In this document: piece by piece, positions 34,611 to 46,077 of the stretch
Layout: the number at the start of each line of letters is the position of its first letter
How positions within the stretch are numbered: position 1 is the stretch's first letter
Assembly: GCA_903813345.2 (NCBI GenBank)
Contig: CAIIXF020000001.1
Coordinates: forward strand, 34,319,366-34,383,365
Length of the DNA stretch: 64,000 bases
Source of the DNA: Owenia fusiformis
Lineage: Eukaryota; Annelida; Polychaeta; Sabellida; Oweniidae
Direction: 5' to 3'
Position numbers and translations under genes: made by a program
The notes under the pieces: model-generated
Database searches by the model: none
What the model saw: the letters and a program-made list of their open reading frames with translations, nothing else
What the model was told of the DNA's origin: nothing

Positions 34611-35106
34611 TCAAGCAATGTTCATTCATCAATGTTAATTAGCTAGGCAAAATTCAACTGTTGCCATTCAAACAATGTTCATTCAGGTGATGTGAGATTA
34701 TTATATAGCACTGCACTTCAATGTTTATGTGACTCCCTTGCAAAATAATGCAGCATGGAATTTTGCCAATGTCTATGTGAAAAAATGCAGTTTTATGCCA
34801 ATCATAAATAGTTCAATCTCAAGTTGTGTTGATCTTTGACGCTTTTCCATATGTCTTTATCCGTACCACTTACTTGGTTTACCCGACTTCCATCAGTATT
34901 AGCTTATGTGGCCTGGTCATTAAAAAATATCTACCTATCCATAAAACAGTAGCCTAACAATAGCCTAGCAATTGGGAAATGAATTTCTATATTACGTGTC
35001 AGTATTCAAAAACCAGTAAAATATCAACGTAACATCAGTGTATTGTAACACCCGCAGTACCAGTGTAACCATGGGGCGAGGGACAACACATGGGAACACG
35101 AAAAAT
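34611..35106. other. No gene recognised
   Basis: Between the possible inverted-repeat end near 34,608 and the candidate LTR I see no frame, RNA gene or clear primer-binding site. Confidence 0.4.
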
Positions 35107-35638
35107 GATGTAAAACTATAAAACACTGATTTATTTCAAAATATATGCAAATGGAATAAAATATCTGGTTTAAAGTGACAATCTAGCTTAAAGTGAATAG
35201 CTAGCTTAAAGTGAATAGTTAGCTTAAAGTGAATAGCTAGCTTAAAGTGAATAGCTAACTTAAAGTGAATAGCTAACTTAAAGTGAATACTATCTAGCTC
35301 AAAATGAATATCAAGCTTAAATTGAATACTATCTAGCTTAAAATCTATCTGTCTAAATGACCAAAATCTATCTGCCTAAATGACCAGGCCACCCGCTAGG
35401 GCACCCACACTTGACCCTAAATATATCTCAACAGGGTGGTGAGTATAAGCACTAGAAAGCCCACTGGTAGACCCGTGGCAGGTCCTGGCTGTTTGAAAGT
35501 TGAGGCTAATACTGAAGAAAACATGTGAAGTGTGAATGAAAGTTAAGCTCCCAGCAGGGTTTGATTGGCCTATAGAAAAATGAAATATTTAGCCCTCCAA
35601 AACAGGGTTAAAAAAAATATAAAATCCGAATGTCACAT
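35107..35638 (-). repeat. Candidate 5' LTR (uninterrupted copy)
   Basis: The intact counterpart of 21,777-23,163, about 532 bp, with the same TG...CA ends on the minus strand and only scattered differences (a few substitutions, one 23-bp tandem unit fewer, small indels). If it is the 5' LTR of the Ty3-type element, the leader to gag is about 6.6 kb, which would need several later insertions. These are indeed seen at 28,804-34,000. Confidence 0.45.
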
Positions 35639-35649
35639 CTATATTACTT

Positions 35650-35750
35650 CCATAGCCCATGGGGTTCCTTTCAGAGATCAATCTGGCCAAAGGCTTAATT
35701 GGGAGCACTGTGGTTTATAGTGTTTCTTGTACAGGTGACTAACCGACAAT
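35650..35750 (+). repeat. Dispersed unit also present twice at 43,975-44,240
   Basis: Blocks CCAT.GGG..GTTCCTT, GGC.TAA...GGAA/GAGCACTGTGG and TTTCTTGT.CAGGTGAC recur at about 43,975-44,080 and 44,130-44,240 in direct orientation. These units flank the Academ-like element on both sides. They do not invert, so they are not its termini. Confidence 0.5.
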
Positions 35751-36279
35751 TCAATTGATAGCCCCGTGCGCAGCAAACATGGGCTGAAAATGTTTAAAAT
35801 CATTGCTATTCATACGTTCTTGCATACTAGCAACTGAAAAGTTGTAAGTAAGCTTGAGAATAATTTTGATAGCTGACGGATCAGCTATAGCTAGTCAATT
35901 AAAATCCAAGTAGATGCTGGCCTAGCCCATACCCCATACTTTAGAAACATAATCCATACTGGTACACCATTGGTTAGATGGCTAATGAGTAGCCTATGAC
36001 TGACAGGTCGATTTTGAAACTACATTCTCACTACATAAAACACTTATTACATTAATTACATTAACAAGTTCAATGTAATATTGCATCCCTACATTGTCCA
36101 CACGAATAAATGCGTTAAAAAATTATTTTAGTTGGACTAAAAAATGTTTGAAGGGATATAACTTAATAATTCCAAATGTTAGCGATGTATGATGATAAGC
36201 TGTACACATCTTACGAATATCTTCCTAAAAAATATGTGAGATAATCCTACTAGCAGTGAAAACAATCTGAATTTTCAAA

Positions 36280-37000
36280 AAAAGCTAATAGGCTAGGCAA
36301 ATGGAAGTTTAACATCCCAAAAATTGCAACAGTTTTTAAATTAGGCTTATATTGTATATTGATACCAGTTGAAAAACATATCAAAAGTATAGAAAAATGT
36401 ATGCAGTGGACAAATATGAAATTTCACATCCAAGGTACCCCCTACAATCCCACCCCAAATTTTAGTATGGGATTGTAAATAATTTCCTATTCCAAAATGG
36501 AATGCTCTGGTCAACAAAACAGGTTATATTATGATAGTTTACTGACATTTAAGCGACTAAAAAATTGTTAACCCACTATTTGAGTGCAATAATTGGCATT
36601 TCTAGGGCCAAATATCTGAAAATAGGCCATCAAACAGCCAAAATGTAATATAACAATGTATATATTTCTATATTAGTTCATCAGAATTGCATGAAAAAAA
36701 TCAAGGAGGTTAATATACACCTGAACATTGTATTTGATTAATATCAGGGTCATCAGTTGCATATTGAGGGTGAAAATAATATTTAAAATTTCAATATTTT
36801 GCCACGCCCACTTTTGGGGTGACCTTAACTTTTGTTCAATTTCTTCCAAGATATGTCATATTTGTACTCAATAGTACATTTTAATTATTTGTAAAGGCTT
36901 ATTTTGTCCTGAAATAGAGTTTTTGATGTTTTCAGGAAAGGAAAAATGAGAGAATATTGCAAATGTCAGGTGAAATATAGGCGTAGCCATACTTTCAGTT
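36280..37000 (+). repeat. Left terminal inverted repeat of the Academ-like element
   Basis: Pairs with 42,995-43,725 in inverse orientation. The best-conserved part is 36,300-36,560. Outward of about 36,270 similarity fades (TAATAGGCTAGGCAAATGG is the last good block), so the end is approximate. Confidence 0.75.
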
Positions 37001-37552
37001 GGTATGTGATAAGATATCAAATAAAGAAATGACAAAATGAAATGAAAAAAATTCTTCTTTTAAGTCTCTGGTATTACAGAGAGAAGATTTGTTAGAAATG
37101 AAGTACAAACAGTGGTTTAAAAGTATCCTTGAAAAGGCAACAAAATGTTAAATGTCCCTGACATCATTTTAAACATTAAAGAAAAATGAATATTTTTGAT
37201 TAAGTTGTTCTTAACCACACACTAATATTGAGAAATGAAATGAAGAAGTTCAACTGAAGTATGTTTGAATTCAAGATTAAATTCAACAAAAAGTGGGGTA
37301 GAAGTGTCTACGTTGATAAATCATACTGAGTTAATTACTGTATCGTAAAATAAATCCCTGGTATTTATATAGAGCGTGGTTGGATCATGTTATGTTCATA
37401 ATCAAAAATGCTGCCTTAATTTTGTAATCTTAACTAACATATATGTGTCTTACTTATAGAGAGCAAAAAAAGAATACTGATTAAATAAGCTTAATACTAT
37501 TATGTTGTAACAACCATCAGTTACAACCTTGCCTATCACCAGCCTTCATTAT

Positions 37553-40500
37553 TTACTCATCATTTTCATGATCAGTCATGGACGTATTTGCACAAATGCC
37601 TTTGCATTCCTTACATGCCATAGAACATTCCATTCCATTTTTTCTGCAAGTGCATCTCATCGAAGTGCAACCTGCCTTACATCCACAACGAATGATCTCT
37701 AAAAGAGAGACGGGAGCTGCAGGTAGTGTCGTCGCAATTGGTACAAAAGCTCCATCGCTTCTTTCCCAGCCCCATTGTAATGGAGGCAGTTTATTCCCCT
37801 TCCACTCCTGGATCTGATGGTACACTCTATAACTGTGATATTTCGCAGCATCAGAAGTTGGAGGGAGAACCTGGGGCTGCAATAATTCAGATCTCGCTGC
37901 TGTCTTTTCATAGAATTTTTGAAGCCTAAGTTCATTCAGGGTTTCACCATTTTTCCCACCATAAATGGATACAAGAGCATGTTCACCTGCCTCTGCAATG
38001 ACAGAGTTACTCGCATCTGGTAATTTAAAAACAACCGCTTGTTTTCTGAAGAACTCACTCTTTTTTATCTGCCTCAATGATAGCTTCTTGCCTATACCAT
38101 ATAACCTGGATGAGGTGTCGCACCCCAGAAAAGCATGGATGAACAATATATTGTCACAGACCACTTCTCCCAAAGACAATCTTGTCTCATTTATATTCCA
38201 ACATTTCGTTTCTTGGGTTGCTGTTTTTGGTTCAGGCTTGAAGAAAATGTTGAAGTTTGTGTTTTGTGCATGATAAATGAGAAGCACAAGGAGATCTGTA
38301 TCATCTCCTATGAGTACTGTATTTGAGGTTGATGCACTTTGAATTGCAGTCTTCACAATCAGTGTATCTGCATCCGATTCTGCATGTAGCACTTCACACT
38401 CAATGTTCTCCAACCTGGCAGACAACATGTGTATAAAATTCTGCTTGTTCACTGAGTTAAGCAAAAACTCCTCTTTCTTTGTCTGAAGTGTCATTGTGTT
38501 GATGAACTGTATGACAGTTCCAGAATTACCACCATTCCTACGGACATGCGTGGAATCTTTTGTGTTGGGGCCACTATCATACCCATCAAATACTACTTTA
38601 GCCTTGCCATATCTAAGTTGGACATAGTATATATACTGACTGAGAATATTTTCCCATGTTGAGCCCTTCCTCCATGGTATCCGATGTAGGAGTGCTCCCC
38701 CATCAAGAATATATTGCACATTAGAGCCAGCCGGTCCTGGTAAAGCAGCAAGGTCTGGAGTCCACAAAGCATCGGCAAGCTGAGCCTTCACTGCTGGTCT
38801 CATCACCCATTTAGACTCAAACAATGCAGGTGGATAACTGCATAACTCAAAGCTGAAAACATCAGACAGTTCTTCAGATCTTGTACCAGCTGTAACAAGA
38901 CGTTGGAAAAGAAGTTGTGGATCAACACTTATCTCTTCGTTGTTTACTTTCACCGCTGATTTAGCTCCCATTGTAACAACCTGATCTTTCCTTTTAAAGG
39001 AAATCTGAGTGACTTGTTTCCCAATTATTGATGAAAGTATTGATGTTCCAACTTCCTTTGCATCATATGCATTAACAGAGGCAGGTGCTGAAACACCAGT
39101 AGCAATGTTCCTCAATGATGGTTCAGATGCAAAGGGATTTCTGTCTGAAAGGTATTTCAATATAGCTTCAGAATCATTTCTGTCCTTTGCTAACCTTGTT
39201 GAAGCAACATCCTTATGTTGGTCACTTGTTGCAAATGCAGTGTTTGTGAAGTCTTGCATGGCAGAGTTCACCTCGCCACAAGCAGGGGAAGAGAGTACCC
39301 AAACTAAACGTTGCGTTTCTGTCATACCTTTACCTCTTGTTAGGCCACCTGTAGCTTTAAGGCTTCGCATAAGGCATTGCTCTATGACTAGATCTGCAGA
39401 CAGTCCTGCCCAAGATCTATCGGTACGGCGAATGACATGCAGACCATTCATAAAATGCCTATAAACCTCCGGATTTATCTTTTCCAGCTTTGTCATCTTC
39501 TGTAGATATAGGTACACAGATTTAAAATATAAATTGTGTCCTGACGCTGCAAAGTATGGTAACATGTCATACAAACATTGAAGGTGTAGGGTCCAATTGC
39601 CCAACCTTTCACCTTTAATGAATTTACGGAAGAGGTCAATCATTTCCATGTACTGTAACCACAACCTGGATGTCTTTAGGTCTTGGATGGATTTCTTTTC
39701 CTCTGTAAGCTTTTCACCAAAGCTATTTGAAATGTGTTCAAGATGGGGATCATCAACATTTACATCACCCCGAAGAACCTTATCCAGCATATCACTCATT
39801 AGTTTGATATCATCTTGAGAAGTGACATTTTGTATGGACGAATGAGAAAATGGTCCCTGTTCATTGACATCATCGTTATCATGGATATCAGAATTTACAT
39901 CAGGAAGAACATGTTCAATATCGACATCGTATACCCTTGCAGCAAGCAAAGCATTGAGAGCATTGTCAACAAGTAGATGCCCCCTTACTGCTCTTGCCAC
40001 CGACTTGCCAGATAACATATGCCCAACTGCATTTTCAGCATACACCAGGCTCAGCACAGAATCTAATCCTGATCCCTCCATTATGTGACCTATACAACCT
40101 AAGTAGCTCATTTCGGTATGGAAACCTCCAAGTCGCACAATCATAGAACGAAGCTCACTATCGTCTGGTTCATTTTCAACAATCATATTTGCCTTCCACC
40201 ACAGTGGCTGGTCAAATGTTATTACTGGTGTGCAGTTGTATTTACGAGCATGAAATGTAACAAAACTCAGAGTAGAATATATACATGACATATTGCTGGG
40301 GTCCATATCAATCATTGGGAGGAACATTACAGATGCCTCACCAGGATGATCTCCCTTGCAGACCATTTGCATGAGACCTGACCAGAGGGGACTATGACTT
40401 TGAAATAATAATGATGACTTCCATAGCAAATCCACACAAATAAGAGGTTCATTGACCTGGGGTCTTGACAGGTTTTCATAACAAATGGATCCAAATCTTT

Positions 40501-42001
40501 CTCCTCCACTAGTATAGAACTGTGTGTGTATTCTTCCTACAGCAGCAATTTCTTCAGATGTTACATCCTGTCTAAGCACTGGTTTAGTTATCCTTGTTTT
40601 TGGGTTAACTACTGCAATAATGCCCATTCCATGGAAGGTGTTTTTCCCATCAATAGTTCTTATATTGTGATCAGCATTGTCAGCAACATGTTGGACGACA
40701 GTGTTAGGAGTGGTATTTGGGATATCTGTTTTCTGCATGACAGCAGCACTCCTTTCAAACTTGGTAACTTCAGAATATGAACAACAGAACCCATGCTGGT
40801 AGAGAGAGTCTATAAGAAATCTAGATTGAAAGTGATGGTGCAACTGGACACCAAGGCCAACTTGTAAAGGGGCTAAGATGCCATTCGGACGTGTAGCCTG
40901 CATCATCGCTTGTCCTATTGAGGCAACCTTTTTACGTGTGTCTTTACCTACAAACAGTGTACTGAGAAATATATGCAAATCTTCTGGTAGAAAGCCCAGT
41001 GCCTTATCAACTGATGATATATCAGAGTACACTGGATAAGCATTAGCTGACTGTTCTTTATTTTGTATGCTAGATTTTAATAATTTGGCAGCAGTCTCTA
41101 TAATGTTTTTGGTCTCATCTTTCTTTTCCCCTTGTCTTTGGTGAAACTCGCGTAATATTTTTGATGCTTTGTTACAAAATGTTACAACAGTTTGTGTCCC
41201 TTGTTCATCAGTCATGATTATCTTATCCCCAAAATGATCTTTTAATTTGCTTTTCATATGGGAGAAACTGTAGTGGGTAGTTTCATCATTGCTGTGTTCT
41301 TTCATTTTGTCAATAAGATCAGACAGAGTATGTTGTGCATGATCATTTTGTTCAAGGTAGTTAGCAACTTCAAGGAAAGCTTCTTCCTGGAGAACATTTC
41401 GTGGTCGTCCACTCAATCGTTGACACTTGGCAGGATTTCCTGCATCATTAACTGATTGGAATTGCTTTGGAATACTTCTTTTTGTCCTGAAGTTAACACT
41501 ACACAGTTGATGATAAACAGCATTGGCAGATGGTAAATCATTGACAAACTGTATTCTACATTTTACTGAGTTTGTCCATTCATTTTGGACATCATCACAA
41601 ACTCTGAGTATAGCTGTTTCAAAATCTAATGTGCGTATATGGATGAGTTTGTACTCAACTTTACGCCCTTCATAGGGATCGGAAGTTCCACAGAATATAC
41701 AGTGGTTAGCATAATCAAAGGATGATTTTGACCTAAGAGTAGTTTTAGGTTCTTTGGATTTGGATTGAGATGCATCATAAAGTTTCCTTTTATCAGCCCT
41801 TATGGTATTGGTGTTAACATAGATACGTCGGCACTGGATATGCACATTCTGTCCAATAGCTATTAGGAGGTCACTTTCCCGTGCTTGGCTTGCTCTGAGT
41901 ATACCCTTTAGACCCCTTTCCCGAATAGTAACAATTGGTTTTCCATTTGTCAAGGGCTCTTTGCAAAAAATGCATGTATTTGGTTCAATAAAGTCTGTCA
42001 T
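37553..42001 (-). CDS. Large single-exon nuclease/transposase-like protein with CCHC, FEN1-like and CXC domains
   Basis: This gene has 1,482 codons without a break. Two N-terminal zinc-type modules use C10/C13/H54/C57 and C101/C104/H164/C167. The middle carries conserved blocks that could form an RNase-H-like DDE core: ADNADHN (Asp441/444), ITFDQPLWW (Asp597) and FHTEMSYLG (Glu630). Residues about 1095-1310 look like a FEN1/XPG-type nuclease: LDGGALLHR (Asp1100), VVFDGY (Asp1139), ESDADT (Glu1208, Asp1210, Asp1212), GDDTDLL (1232-1238), then AFLGCDTSS...GIGKK (1290-1306), like the GCDY...GIGPK helix-hairpin region. The last 45 residues are a tesmin/TSO1-like CXC motif with nine Cys from C1439 to C1470, a DNA-binding zinc fold. 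ATG at 42001 has A at -3. The likely role is cutting and binding the element's own ends. A domesticated host role is possible since the frame is intact while the inverted repeats are diverged. Confidence 0.8.
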   Translation of the reverse strand: MTDFIEPNTCIFCKEPLTNGKPIVTIRERGLKGILRASQARESDLLIAIGQNVHIQCRRIYVNTNTIRADKRKLYDASQSKSKEPKTTLRSKSSFDYANHCIFCGTSDPYEGRKVEYKLIHIRTLDFETAILRVCDDVQNEWTNSVKCRIQFVNDLPSANAVYHQLCSVNFRTKRSIPKQFQSVNDAGNPAKCQRLSGRPRNVLQEEAFLEVANYLEQNDHAQHTLSDLIDKMKEHSNDETTHYSFSHMKSKLKDHFGDKIIMTDEQGTQTVVTFCNKASKILREFHQRQGEKKDETKNIIETAAKLLKSSIQNKEQSANAYPVYSDISSVDKALGFLPEDLHIFLSTLFVGKDTRKKVASIGQAMMQATRPNGILAPLQVGLGVQLHHHFQSRFLIDSLYQHGFCCSYSEVTKFERSAAVMQKTDIPNTTPNTVVQHVADNADHNIRTIDGKNTFHGMGIIAVVNPKTRITKPVLRQDVTSEEIAAVGRIHTQFYTSGGERFGSICYENLSRPQVNEPLICVDLLWKSSLLFQSHSPLWSGLMQMVCKGDHPGEASVMFLPMIDMDPSNMSCIYSTLSFVTFHARKYNCTPVITFDQPLWWKANMIVENEPDDSELRSMIVRLGGFHTEMSYLGCIGHIMEGSGLDSVLSLVYAENAVGHMLSGKSVARAVRGHLLVDNALNALLAARVYDVDIEHVLPDVNSDIHDNDDVNEQGPFSHSSIQNVTSQDDIKLMSDMLDKVLRGDVNVDDPHLEHISNSFGEKLTEEKKSIQDLKTSRLWLQYMEMIDLFRKFIKGERLGNWTLHLQCLYDMLPYFAASGHNLYFKSVYLYLQKMTKLEKINPEVYRHFMNGLHVIRRTDRSWAGLSADLVIEQCLMRSLKATGGLTRGKGMTETQRLVWVLSSPACGEVNSAMQDFTNTAFATSDQHKDVASTRLAKDRNDSEAILKYLSDRNPFASEPSLRNIATGVSAPASVNAYDAKEVGTSILSSIIGKQVTQISFKRKDQVVTMGAKSAVKVNNEEISVDPQLLFQRLVTAGTRSEELSDVFSFELCSYPPALFESKWVMRPAVKAQLADALWTPDLAALPGPAGSNVQYILDGGALLHRIPWRKGSTWENILSQYIYYVQLRYGKAKVVFDGYDSGPNTKDSTHVRRNGGNSGTVIQFINTMTLQTKKEEFLLNSVNKQNFIHMLSARLENIECEVLHAESDADTLIVKTAIQSASTSNTVLIGDDTDLLVLLIYHAQNTNFNIFFKPEPKTATQETKCWNINETRLSLGEVVCDNILFIHAFLGCDTSSRLYGIGKKLSLRQIKKSEFFRKQAVVFKLPDASNSVIAEAGEHALVSIYGGKNGETLNELRLQKFYEKTAARSELLQPQVLPPTSDAAKYHSYRVYHQIQEWKGNKLPPLQWGWERSDGAFVPIATTLPAAPVSLLEIIRCGCKAGCTSMRCTCRKNGMECSMACKECKGICANTSMTDHENDE

Positions 42002-42994
42002 ATTTCTGTGTTTATTTATTAAATTGTTACCATCAAGGGGTATAAAAAATAAGGTTTGTGTATGATTGCTCTATTATTTGATGGGGAAATCTGAAAAGCA
42101 CGACCAAATTGCGCATTCACTTACCGTCACTTATCCTAATATTTATATGACGAATCCACTCACTTGTGGGGAGAATTAGAAGCTAAAAAGAAGACCCTAA
42201 ATGTTTCACTATTGTATCCACTCAACTGTGCCTATTTTACAATGGCCAATTGTGATTCACCTATGACATTTAAGGAAGGTAATGTGGGGGGGGGGGGAGA
42301 AAAAATGGGTAGACTGCGGTAGCACCTTTGTATTCACTCACCTGTACCTTTTTTACAATAATCACAAAGTCTTACTTGCTATTCACCAATGCACCTCTTC
42401 ACAATTATCGTCTGATTCTGCAATTCAGCCGATCAAGCGGTTACTCTCCGACATCGCACGTTTTTGAACCAGTGTAATTAGACATGAATATCAAGTGTAA
42501 TAATGCTGTCTTGATTCTTGAAAACACAAGAATTCCCTGTAGAATTAAACAGTGCTCCGGTAACAATTAAGTTTCATCCAGTCCAGGAAGCATCTATTGT
42601 TAGCAGAGGTCGGTGCAGGATTTTTGACAGATTATTTCGATTAATGTAAGTTATAGGTGTGCCTTCACTGAAATTATATCAATTAATGACTTTCCAGATA
42701 TCTGAGATTTTAGTGTGTTCTATCAGTCTATAATACCTTTAAATGTACATAAAATCGTTTCTACAACATTATACATTCAATTGATAGTTCCATGGTAATG
42801 TACTCAGTTATCTGATGAATTTAAATATATGCGGATTTTGTAATTGCGGATTGTAATTAAGAATTTAAATAAATCAAATTTTGTTTTAATATTAAATTCC
42901 ACAGAAACAACATTATTAAGTTAAACCTAGTATAGAGAAGTTACCCACTACCCTTATATCTGAGTGGTGATACCTAATTATTCATAAAATAAAA
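42002..42994 (-). promoter_or_regulatory. Region upstream of the large gene, internal to the element
   Basis: Roughly 1 kb between the start codon and the right inverted repeat, so it should hold the promoter. It includes a diverged duplication (CACTCAACTGTGCCTATTTT at about 42,219 against CACTCACCTGTACCTTTTTT at about 42,335) and a G-run at 42,286-42,297. No TATA box or initiator can be chosen with confidence. Confidence 0.35.
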
Positions 42995-43725
42995 GTGAGA
43001 TCACCCTAACCTTTCACCAGTTGCTAGAAATAATTCTATTTTTAGTACTAATAAGGTATAAACCTTCAAAACTTGTATTTTAGATGATGACAAGCCTATA
43101 TAAATGATTAAGATGTCAACTCCAATACAAATGTGATGCAACCTGGGAGTCACTCAACAAAAGGATAGTCACCCCTAAAGTGGGCGGGCCAAAACTATGA
43201 AAATGAATTTTTTTTTTCTTCCTCAGTAAAGATGTCAGAGTTCTGATACTCACCAAATATAAAGTTCATATAAATATGTAACGCATTGAATTTTTTCACG
43301 TTTTTCTGACAAACCGATACTAAAATATCTAAAGAGATATGTGATAACATGCCTGTTTTATGGCCTATTTTGTTATACTTTGGGGTGAAATGACCAATTA
43401 CTGGTCTCAAAAATGATCATAACAATATTTTAATTACTTGTGAGTCTGTGATCTATCATAATATAACTTGTATACTTGACCAAAGCATTCCATTTTGAAA
43501 TAAAAAATTGTTTCCTACCAATACTCAATTTTTGGGAGGGGTTGTAGGGGGTACCTAGAAAGTGAAATTTCATATTTGTCCACTGCATATATTTTTCTAT
43601 ACTTTTGATATGTTTTTCAACTGATATCAATACAGAATATAAGACTAATTTAAAAACTGTTGCAATTTTTGGGATGTTTAGGCCTTTTATGAGCCCATTT
43701 GCTTGGCCTATAACATGGTTTTGTA
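42995..43725 (-). repeat. Right terminal inverted repeat of the Academ-like element
   Basis: Inverse partner of 36,280-37,000. Its outermost matching block is CCATTTGCTTGGCCTATAA near 43,695-43,714. Confidence 0.75.
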
Positions 43726-45090
43726 ACTTTAACTTACATATACAAAAATATCAACAATTAATGGGTTTATGCGCAATTTTTTTGTTCTTACTAATAGTTT
43801 ACTCTCTTTCGATTGTGGTTATAGCGAATTTACTTGCTTAGTGCGTTAGGAATATAAAAGAATATTGTTTTAATTAGCGAGGTATCAATACAATACCATT
43901 TTGCTGGGCTTTGTCCACACATTTCATCAGAGCTTCAAAAAATTGTCCACACTCATACCAGGGGGTGCATACGCCCATTGGGCCATGTAGTTCCTCCTAA
44001 CAGATGGCATTTGGGGCTAATATCAGAACTTTGAACCATTTGGGTTAAACTGTTTCTTGTTCAGGTGACCTCCAAGTCCCCCACCAAAAGTGCAACCAAG
44101 TGTCCCCTAAAATTCTATTCTACACTTCTGCATAGTCCCTATGGGCCATGTTGTTCCTTGCAGAGGCTACTTGGGGTCAAAGGCTCATCTTGGAACTCTG
44201 TGGGTTATATCATTTCTTTTCTTGACCAATGACCAGGTGAGGTTCCCTTCCTTAATCTACATGTATGATTGAGCAAATGTACTAGTAAATCTCTAGTTTT
44301 GGTTCTGAGGCCCCTTGTAGCCACTGGATAGCTTTAAGATGGTACTGAGCAGCCCTGACTAAGAGTGAATTCTATTCTGATTGAATTGCTAGACTTATAT
44401 CTACATTATTTTTCGTATTATGAGGGCTAAATGAAAGGATTATCTCTTACTCAAAGAGTAAAGATGAAGCCTGAATAAATTCATAAGAAGTCATTAATTG
44501 TCCGTAATTGTTGGCATGTTCACTGTGTATTAAAGTTTATGGATTGATTTTTGTGATGTAGCTTTGTTATAGTCACTTTAAAAGTTAGTCATAAGCTAAA
44601 ATAGATAATCAAAATTGAATCATATGTACACAGTCCACAGCTACTAAAAGGAACCCCTATTAAACAACATTGTTATTGGATACTAATATACCCTATGGAT
44701 GACTTGATCAAATTGATTTGTCTTAATTTCAAGAAACTACCATGTATTTTGCCATTGCCAAAAATCAAAAATAGAGATTGTAGACAAAATTGTTTTTGAG
44801 ATAAGTACCAAAATAATTTATTTTCTAGAGGCGTAAACTCAAATATGACAAAAACAACTCATCAACATCGTGACCAAACATCCTATGCAGCCCAGCTCTT
44901 AAATAGGTGCAATTAAAAAAAATAATAATAAGACTAACATATAAACTTAGCCCAAAAATCATTTGCCCAAAAATGGGAGAGTATTTGTGCCTGAAATAGA
45001 ATTAAATCTACATCAATTAAACTGCAGGGATATTCAATTAGCAAGAATGATCTGGACCTGATACTATCAAATGTTCTCTGTGAATTACTC
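43726..45090. other. Repeat units, otherwise no gene
   Basis: Contains two units of the dispersed repeat described at 35,650 (about 43,975-44,080 and 44,130-44,240). The rest, to the MITE at 45,091, shows no coding or structural signal. Confidence 0.45.
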
Positions 45091-45514
45091 AGATGCGAGT
45101 AGGTAGTTACCAGTTTCGCTACCAGGTGGCTGATTCGGGGGAATTAACATGGCAGGGTATTCCAAAATTCCCTTAAACTTGAATATGCATCAGTTTTAGT
45201 GGTTCACTTTTCATATTACCCTTATGTATCTGAAAGTTATACAAATTAAAATATGTCCAGTGAAAGAAAATATTATCTGCCCAACACAAGAAAATATATG
45301 TCACTTTTTGTGGTTTTACAACATGGGGTCTATGGGGAATCTCCCCGACCTAGAAGTCACATTTTCAAAGAAAATTAAATTTTCAAAGTTGATAAACTCT
45401 TTTCAAAACCACATTTCTAAATGTAATTTTACATGTATATTCCAAATATGACATCAGTTTGACTGAATTGTGAATTTTTAATGACGTAAATCAAGATTAT
45501 TTCTACTCGCATCT
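45091..45514 (-). mobile_element. MITE with AGATGCGAGTAG ends, copy 2
   Basis: Starts AGATGCGAGTAG (45,091) and ends CTACTCGCATCT (45,503-45,514), a perfect 12-bp inverted repeat. It is inverted relative to the copy at 29,188-29,610 and nearly the same length. Flanks show no clear duplication. Confidence 0.8.
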
Positions 45515-46077
45515 GGGATATTGTATAAGTAAGTAAAGTATTTTAAGTATATGTAGAAATACATCAATTAATCTCTATCTAACCTGATTAGTCTGAAAGG
45601 AAATTTCTGTACGATATGGCATAACAATCACTACAAAATGACCATAGAAATTGCAATAAGATTTGCCATTAAGTGCAAGAATTACCGAACATGGTCACAC
45701 CTACTAACCATGGTTTTTGTGGGGTAGGGCACTAATGATTAACTTAGGTTAAAGAGATCATATTCTTTCAAAACCCCAATTATAGTATTGGATAGACCCT
45801 TATGACTTCCAATAAAAAAAATTGTGATAAGCTCCTACCATTTTTTTTATTTTAACCTTTGGCAACAAAATTTATATAAAATACAAAACAAGTTAAAATG
45901 AGTAAATTATTAATTAAAAATGAGATTTTTTTATAAAAGTTACAAGATGTCGTCCTAAATCTTTAGCATGTGATCAGCATGTACACAAGTATAATATCAC
46001 ATGACTATTATAACTATAATATGCATGTACTTCAAATTATAAGGTGATTTTTGGAAAATTAACATAACAAAATTTGA
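45515..46077. other. No gene recognised
   Basis: AT-rich unique sequence with no supported feature. Confidence 0.45.

Larger units (their letters stand above)
36280..43725 (-). mobile_element. Academ-like DNA transposon or domesticated derivative
   Basis: One long intact gene lies between inverted repeats of about 700 bp: left about 36,280-37,000, right about 42,995-43,725. The outer 250 bp align at roughly 80 percent by eye (shared blocks GCAGTGGACAAATATGAAAT, TAACATCCCAAAAATTGCAA, GGTACCCCCTACAA). Similarity drops further in but is still traceable (GCCCACTTT.GGGGTGAC). Exact ends and target duplication are not resolved. Architecture (long inverted repeats, a single very large protein with an XPG/FEN1-like nuclease) matches what is reported for the Academ superfamily. 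The assignment is an inference from motifs, not from a search. Confidence 0.65.
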
